Part shown: in pieces, positions 60,248 to 64,000 of the stretch
Position numbering within the stretch: position 1 is the first letter of the stretch
How the letters are laid out: each line of letters begins with the position of its first letter
Origin: Perognathus longimembris pacificus
Lineage: Eukaryota; Chordata; Mammalia; Rodentia; Heteromyidae
Length of the DNA: 64,000 nucleotides
Direction of reading: 5' to 3'
Assembly: GCF_023159225.1 (NCBI RefSeq)
Contig: NC_063181.1
Location: forward strand, 18,998,073-19,062,072
Program-made: the position numbers and the translations under genes
The notes under the pieces: generated by a model
Database searches by the model: none
Told to the model about the DNA's origin: nothing
The model's input: the letters and a program-made list of their open reading frames with translations, nothing else

Positions 60248-61417
60248 TTAGTGAGCTTGTATTTCTGCTGGACTTTGGCTATTGAAGTTTCTTTCTGATT
60301 CTGTCTGTGTGTCTTTTACGATCTCTGTTGGCTGGGGTTCCCCTCTTAATATTCGCTGTAGGGCTGGTTTTTTATTCACATACTCCTTTAGCTCCTCTTT
60401 GGTGTGGAAAGATCTGGTTCTCCCTTCGAATGTGAACTCCAATTTCGCTGGATATTTGATCCGAGGTTGTAAATTGTTATTCTGGAGTACTTGGATGGTG
60501 TTCTTCCACTGACTTCGAGCTTGGTAAGTTTGTGTGGATAAGTCGGATGTTATTCGAATCCTCTTCCCATTGAAAAAAGTTTCCTTCTTCGCTTTGGCTG
60601 AATTCAGAATTTGCTCTATAATCTTGAGGTCTGTAGTCTTGAATATTATGTGCCTTGGGGTGGCTTTCCTGGGGTCTGGCCTGCCAGGTGTCCTATAGGC
60701 TTCGGTTACCTGGATGGGGTCCCCTGTGAGATTGGGGAAGTTTTCTGCAATAACTTTATTGAGAACATGATTAAGGCCTCTGCTCTGGTATTTGGCTCCT
60801 TCTTCTATTCCAATAATGCGCAGATTATATCTCTTTTCTTTGTCCATTAGTTCCTGGATTAGTCTTCCCTGAAGCTTCACCTTTTCTTGGAGTGTGGTCA
60901 TTTTCTGGTTGTTGTCAGCTGCTTCATCGTCCAGGCGAGAGATTCTGGATTCTATATGGTCTACTCTTTGTGTTATGGTTTCAATTGCGGAGTTTATGGA
61001 TGTCAGAGAGCTATTCATGGTTGTCATATCAGCTCTGATCGTGGAGATTTCTTCCTTTAAAGAGTTGTATTTTAAATCTATTTTTTCATGCATTTCAATT
61101 CTCAGGATGTGGAGATTTTCTTTAAAGGCAGCTTGCATTGTATCCATTTTTGCTTCCATTTCTTTAAAGCAGGCTTGCATTGTATCCAGTTTTGCTTCCA
61201 TTTCTTTCTTGGCTTCCTGGGTGTCCTTCCAGATTTCCGCTCTAAATTCCTGGAATTGTTTTCTGATTTCATTTCTGACGCTTTCGATCATTCCTGTTAA
61301 CATGGCCTCATTTGCTTTTTTAGTCTCCATCTCCTCTTCAGTCGTGCTGCTTTTTGGAGCTGGCGAGTTGGCTTGCCCTTTGATGAACTGAGTTATGTTT
61401 CTTTGTGATTTGCGCAT
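60248..61417 (-). CDS. L1 ORF1 protein (RNA-binding nucleic-acid chaperone), 389 aa
   Basis: ORF1p is the trimeric protein that coats L1 RNA and acts as a chaperone during reverse transcription. The frame is fully open. A charged N-terminal part (residues 1-45) precedes a long coiled coil (about 45-195) with heptad-like spacing. An RRM-like domain follows (about 197-291, with RYNLRIIGIEEG and RHIIFKTTD). The C-terminal domain (about 292-355) contains the conserved DLSTQTYQARSQW. The length exceeds the roughly 338 aa of human ORF1p and is near that of rodent forms. Residues 71-84 and 85-98 are a tandem 14-aa duplication (KEMEAK.DTMQA.F). The start is the first ATG after the 5'UTR. Expression would be driven by the internal promoter in the 5'UTR, and normally silenced by methylation in the host. 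Confidence 0.93.
   Translation of the reverse strand: MRKSQRNITQFIKGQANSPAPKSSTTEEEMETKKANEAMLTGMIESVRNEIRKQFQEFRAEIWKDTQEAKKEMEAKLDTMQACFKEMEAKMDTMQAAFKENLHILRIEMHEKIDLKYNSLKEEISTIRADMTTMNSSLTSINSAIETITQRVDHIESRISRLDDEAADNNQKMTTLQEKVKLQGRLIQELMDKEKRYNLRIIGIEEGAKYQSRGLNHVLNKVIAENFPNLTGDPIQVTEAYRTPGRPDPRKATPRHIIFKTTDLKIIEQILNSAKAKKETFFNGKRIRITSDLSTQTYQARSQWKNTIQVLQNNNLQPRIKYPAKLEFTFEGRTRSFHTKEELKEYVNKKPALQRILRGEPQPTEIVKDTQTESERNFNSQSPAEIQAH
61131..61214 (-). repeat. 42-bp tandem duplication inside L1 ORF1
   Basis: Two 42-bp units (61131-61172 and 61173-61214) with a few differences. Each encodes 14 residues, exactly two heptads, so the coiled-coil register is kept. Confidence 0.9.
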
Positions 61418-61932
61418 CTGGAGATCTGGATGGCTTCTCAGGTTTGGTTTGTAGCTCCTCCCTTCCTCCTGTGTCTACGGCAGTAGGTGCTGCCGCTGTG
61501 GCCCCGCCCACCAGTGCAGGGTACGCCTACCAGAGCGGGCGCTGTCGCCGGGGGCCCCACCCTCCTGTGCGCTGTGCGTCCACTGCAACAGGCACTTCGG
61601 CGGGATATGCCTCCCAGAGCAAGTCCTGGGTTGTTGGGTTGTGCTTGCGCCCTCCCACGAGTCCGTTGGGGGGGGTGGTATGTGTGGGGTCCAGTGGGAT
61701 CGACTGTCCGGGTGTGGCTTGGCACCTTCAGACCTCACCTCTGCTGTGAGTGGGGGACGTGATCAGGCTCAGGTGACCCTGCTGGGCTGGTATTGCCCAC
61801 CAGCACCTGTGATTTTAGTTGTAAGAGTCTGCGAGGTCCAGGCGCCTCGGGTGGTGTTTACACAACCGGCTGTCTCCCATCCCCTGTTGGGAAGGGGGCG
61901 GGGCCGGTTCTGCCAGTTCAGGAACCTGTGGG

Positions 61933-62466
61933 GTGTTGGTGCTGCTGCGCCCTTCCCCTGCTAAACTGACTTCCCAGCGCCTGATAGGAACTTCCCCGCC
62001 TGATTTGGGGGTTCTTTGTTCCCTCAGGGGTGGGGGAGGGGGAGGGAGGGCACTCACTTTTGCTGCTTTGTGTGTGTGTCCCGCGCAGCCGTTGGCCCTC
62101 CAGGGGTTGGCTAAGTGTTGTGGTGGCTTCCCTGGTTCCCGATTTCTGCCGTGCTGGGTTCCCTTGTCCGAACCCGGTGTGGACCCGGACTTCTCGTCGC
62201 TGCCAGTGTGTGTCTTGGTCCGCACCCTGCCTTTGTGTCCGTGGGGTCTCCCGCTATATGAATTCTGCGCTCCTGGCAGCCTGTCTGCCGATCGCCGGGT
62301 TCCCCTTTCCCAGCCTGACCCTGTTTGGGCCAGGGTCGGCTGGTGGGGGGAGGGTGCCCCGGTGAATCTCCGGCTCCAGGTAGGTTTTCAGTTCTTCTTT
62401 TTTACTCCTTTTTGTTTTCCTGCGTCTCTCCACTGCTTCTGGCTGCTGGTTTTGCTGGGTTCTTGA
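61933..62466 (+). other. antisense open frame in the L1 5'UTR (177 codons)
   Basis: This open frame runs antisense to the L1, towards its 5' end and the flanking DNA. Its orientation is like primate L1 ORF0, which is shorter (about 70 aa). The protein is low-complexity (Gly, Leu, Pro, Cys rich), with a hydrophobic stretch near the C-terminus, and has no domain I know. GC-rich DNA readily gives chance frames, so coding is unproven. Confidence 0.2.
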
Positions 62467-62541
62467 TGGGGTGTTGGGTGTTGGAGTTCCCAGCTCACTA
62501 TGCCGTTGGAGCGAGTCGGGGTGCCTCCCTATTCTATCGGC

Positions 62542-62549
62542 GCCATCTT
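62542..62549 (-). promoter_or_regulatory. YY1-type site at L1 start
   Basis: AAGATGGC on the minus strand, at about +11 to +18 of the element. The element begins GGGAGGAGGAAAGATGGCGC. Human L1 carries a YY1 site in the same place, where it fixes the transcription start. The same role here is inferred from position. Confidence 0.75.
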
Positions 62550-62559
62550 TCCTCCTCCC

Positions 62560-62574
62560 TATGTTTAAACTCTT
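62560..62574. other. L1 target-site duplication, 5' side
   Basis: TATGTTTAAACTCTT, an exact match to 56149-56163. It sits next to the first base of the element (62559), showing the 5' end is complete. Confidence 0.92.
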
Positions 62575-63015
62575 AAAGGCCAAATGTTTTTTATTTGAGA
62601 TGATACATATTTGCATAATTTTGCCATTATTATTGAGATTTTAAGTTAAAAGACCTTATGATAATCTTTGTATATTATCAGCACCAGTTGTATGTTACAT
62701 ATATATGATATATATGTATACTTATTTATACTTGAAACACTTAGCTTTATTTATATATCTTAGAGAATCAATATAACTTAAAGAAAATTTGGTGTATTCC
62801 CTTCTTTACTGTATCCAGACGGATGAAGCTAATAGTTTTTGTGCCCTTCAGCTTCTTCTGTGTTACTGTAGTGTAATATTGAAGCAGAATAGACAGGAAT
62901 TTGTATTTTTTTTAACAAATCTAGAAACGAACAGACTCAGAAGTTAAAACCAGGAACTAAAATTTCTAAAAGGCAGCTAAACTCCCCTCTCACTGTATGT
63001 CCTACTTAATGTCAA
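62575..63015. other. AT-rich non-coding stretch
   Basis: Continues the pre-insertion sequence seen left of the L1. No gene is seen. Confidence 0.45.
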
Positions 63016-63412
63016 TGTTAGGAAACATAAAAGGACTTGCTAAATCTGCCCTCTCTTTTGAAAAGATTAAAAGATACAAATTCTCCAGAAAATGGATTGA
63101 AAGAGAAAAGCATATCTTGGAAAGCAAAACCCTGTGTTTCCTGTAGAACCAGATACATCTCCATTTTTTCAAATATTAAGCGGCGTCCGCCTCGCTCAGT
63201 CAGAAACATTGGCTGATGGTCGGTCCTGCTAGCTAGCAGATGTGACCACGTGCATTCCCACAGTTCAGAAAGAGTGCACCACATGGCATCTTTAACTCTC
63301 ATTTCCCACAAGGGAGCAGGGCACATCACTTCCCCTCTCTACATTAACCCTGTTAAGCTAAAATAAATTCTTGCTAAAACTTTCAGCCGTGAGTACTCCT
63401 GTCTGGGAGACA
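63016..63412 (+). mobile_element. candidate solo LTR
   Basis: A stretch of 397 bp with LTR-like features: it begins TGTTAGG, has AATAAA at 63362-63367, and has a short following part ending near GGGAGACA. It has more CG and CC than its flanks. No target duplication or known family is recognised and no coding sequence is present, so the call is weak. Confidence 0.3.
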
Positions 63413-64000
63413 ACCAGAAACGTTTTTCATGAGTCGGATCTGTTTGAAGACTGGGAAGCCTCGGGAAACCTTCACCCATGCTTCCATGACAGAACCTACT
63501 GTTTTTGGCCATCCTTGAATGAAGAAAGCTACATCTAGGTCCAAGCCTTAGAAATCAGAAGGAGAAGTTTGAAGCTCAGTGTATACTGAGAATAGAGAAG
63601 AAACATCTCCACCTCAAGTTTCAGCTAGAGGGACTTATATACCTGGGTTAAGAATATGCTGAAAGCAACCATTCCAAGCTTTTTTTTTTTTTTTTTTGCT
63701 AATATGAGTGTGTGAGTTTGTGCATGGATGCAAAGGTAACAGAGTCCTTTGCAAAAATGAGTTACAGTTCAGAAAACAAGAAGCTTGGAGGAGAAATTCC
63801 AAGTGCAATTTTAGCCTAAATTAAACAAACAGGTGGGTTTATTTTCAGGTAGGCTCACCTACTGGGGCTTTGTACTCAGAGCTATCTTTTCCACCTTGTA
63901 AGGCTTGATTTGTCCACTCTGTGGGGCCTTTCCTGCCTCATATCAGTGACAAGATTTTGAAATTGTGGCCCATACAGCCAATAGGGCTATCCTTTAATGT
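63413..64000. other. non-coding stretch
   Basis: No gene is recognised. A T-run at about 63681-63697 may be the A tail of an unidentified minus-strand retroposon. Confidence 0.4.

Larger units (their letters stand above)
56164..62559 (-). mobile_element. full-length L1 (LINE-1) retrotransposon, about 6.4 kb
   Basis: This is a complete non-LTR retrotransposon on the minus strand. In order from its 5' end it has a GC- and CpG-rich 5'UTR (62559-61418), ORF1 (61417-60248), a 42-bp spacer, ORF2 (60205-56376, with two frameshifts), a 3'UTR of about 210 bp, and a short A tail. A perfect 15-bp target duplication flanks it (56149-56163 and 62560-62574). The 5' end is not truncated, which is rare for L1 insertions. 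With ORF1 open, only two one-base breaks in ORF2 and many CpGs still present, the insertion looks young. As it stands, the copy could not make full ORF2 protein. Confidence 0.95.
61418..62559 (-). promoter_or_regulatory. L1 5'UTR with internal promoter
   Basis: About 1.14 kb of GC- and CpG-rich sequence upstream of ORF1, in sharp contrast with the AT-rich flanks. It starts exactly at the target duplication, so it is complete. L1 5'UTRs hold an internal Pol II promoter and often an antisense promoter. I see no tandem monomers of the mouse type. Several frames are open on both strands, including a 177-codon antisense frame (61933-62466, plus). The many retained CpGs suggest recent insertion. 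Confidence 0.8.

Noticed and set aside
60282..61391. Plus-strand frames opposite L1 ORF1, including a 165-codon one at 60894-61391
   Set aside because: Antisense of a coiled-coil coding region. Hydrophobic composition is expected from the complement of Lys/Glu/Met codons.
61438..62225. Sense-strand frames in the L1 5'UTR (61438-61725, 61475-61738, 61815-62225)
   Set aside because: Proline/arginine-rich low-complexity frames in GC-rich DNA, with no match to ORF1 or any domain. A role as upstream frames cannot be judged from one copy.

Overview
This window is non-coding mammalian DNA, almost certainly from a rodent. I find no host protein-coding exon, no functional tRNA or rRNA gene and no CRISPR array. 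It is AT-rich and built from many generations of retroposons, as expected of a gene desert or of a long intron. The best clue to the organism is a two-part tRNA-like SINE present in six near-complete copies. An ID-type left half is followed by a second monomer carrying a TGGCTCAAGTGG box, and then an A-rich tail. This layout matches my memory of the IDL-Geo SINE of Geomyoidea (kangaroo rats, pocket mice, pocket gophers). The lineage assignment is an inference and I could not search a repeat library.

Layout. 1-9.3 kb: AT-rich sequence with simple repeats and an old L1 3' end (minus). 9.3-14.1 kb: SINEs and a decayed L1 (plus, about 10.56-13.25 kb) with an IDL-Geo copy nested in it. 14.1-19.2 kb: AT-rich, nothing recognised. 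19.2-24.5 kb: MaLR-type LTR remnant, L1 3' end, several SINEs, an AT-rich palindromic block, and an L1 whose 5' part is inverted. 24.5-34.2 kb: an old L1 (minus, 27.8-29.2 kb), SINEs, and tandem L1 3' tails. 34.3-37.8 kb: about four copies of a 0.77-0.82 kb tandem unit rich in CTAACC-like (telomere-related) motifs, interrupted by a probable solo LTR. 37.8-55.8 kb: decayed L1s, SINEs, two ERVL-MaLR LTR remnants and a probable MIR.

56.15-62.57 kb holds the main element, a full-length L1 retrotransposon on the minus strand. It is bounded by a perfect 15-bp target-site duplication. It has a CpG-rich 5'UTR with a YY1-type motif at its start, an intact ORF1 (389 aa), and an ORF2 that would be 1275 codons long but is broken by two one-base frameshifts. 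The last 1.4 kb is AT-rich with one LTR-like stretch.

Within the L1, ORF1 protein would coat the element RNA, and ORF2 protein would nick DNA and reverse-transcribe. The SINEs have A-rich tails and target-site duplications of the kind made by that same machinery. Nothing here forms an operon or a host pathway. The most unusual structures are the telomere-like tandem array and the near-intact L1.
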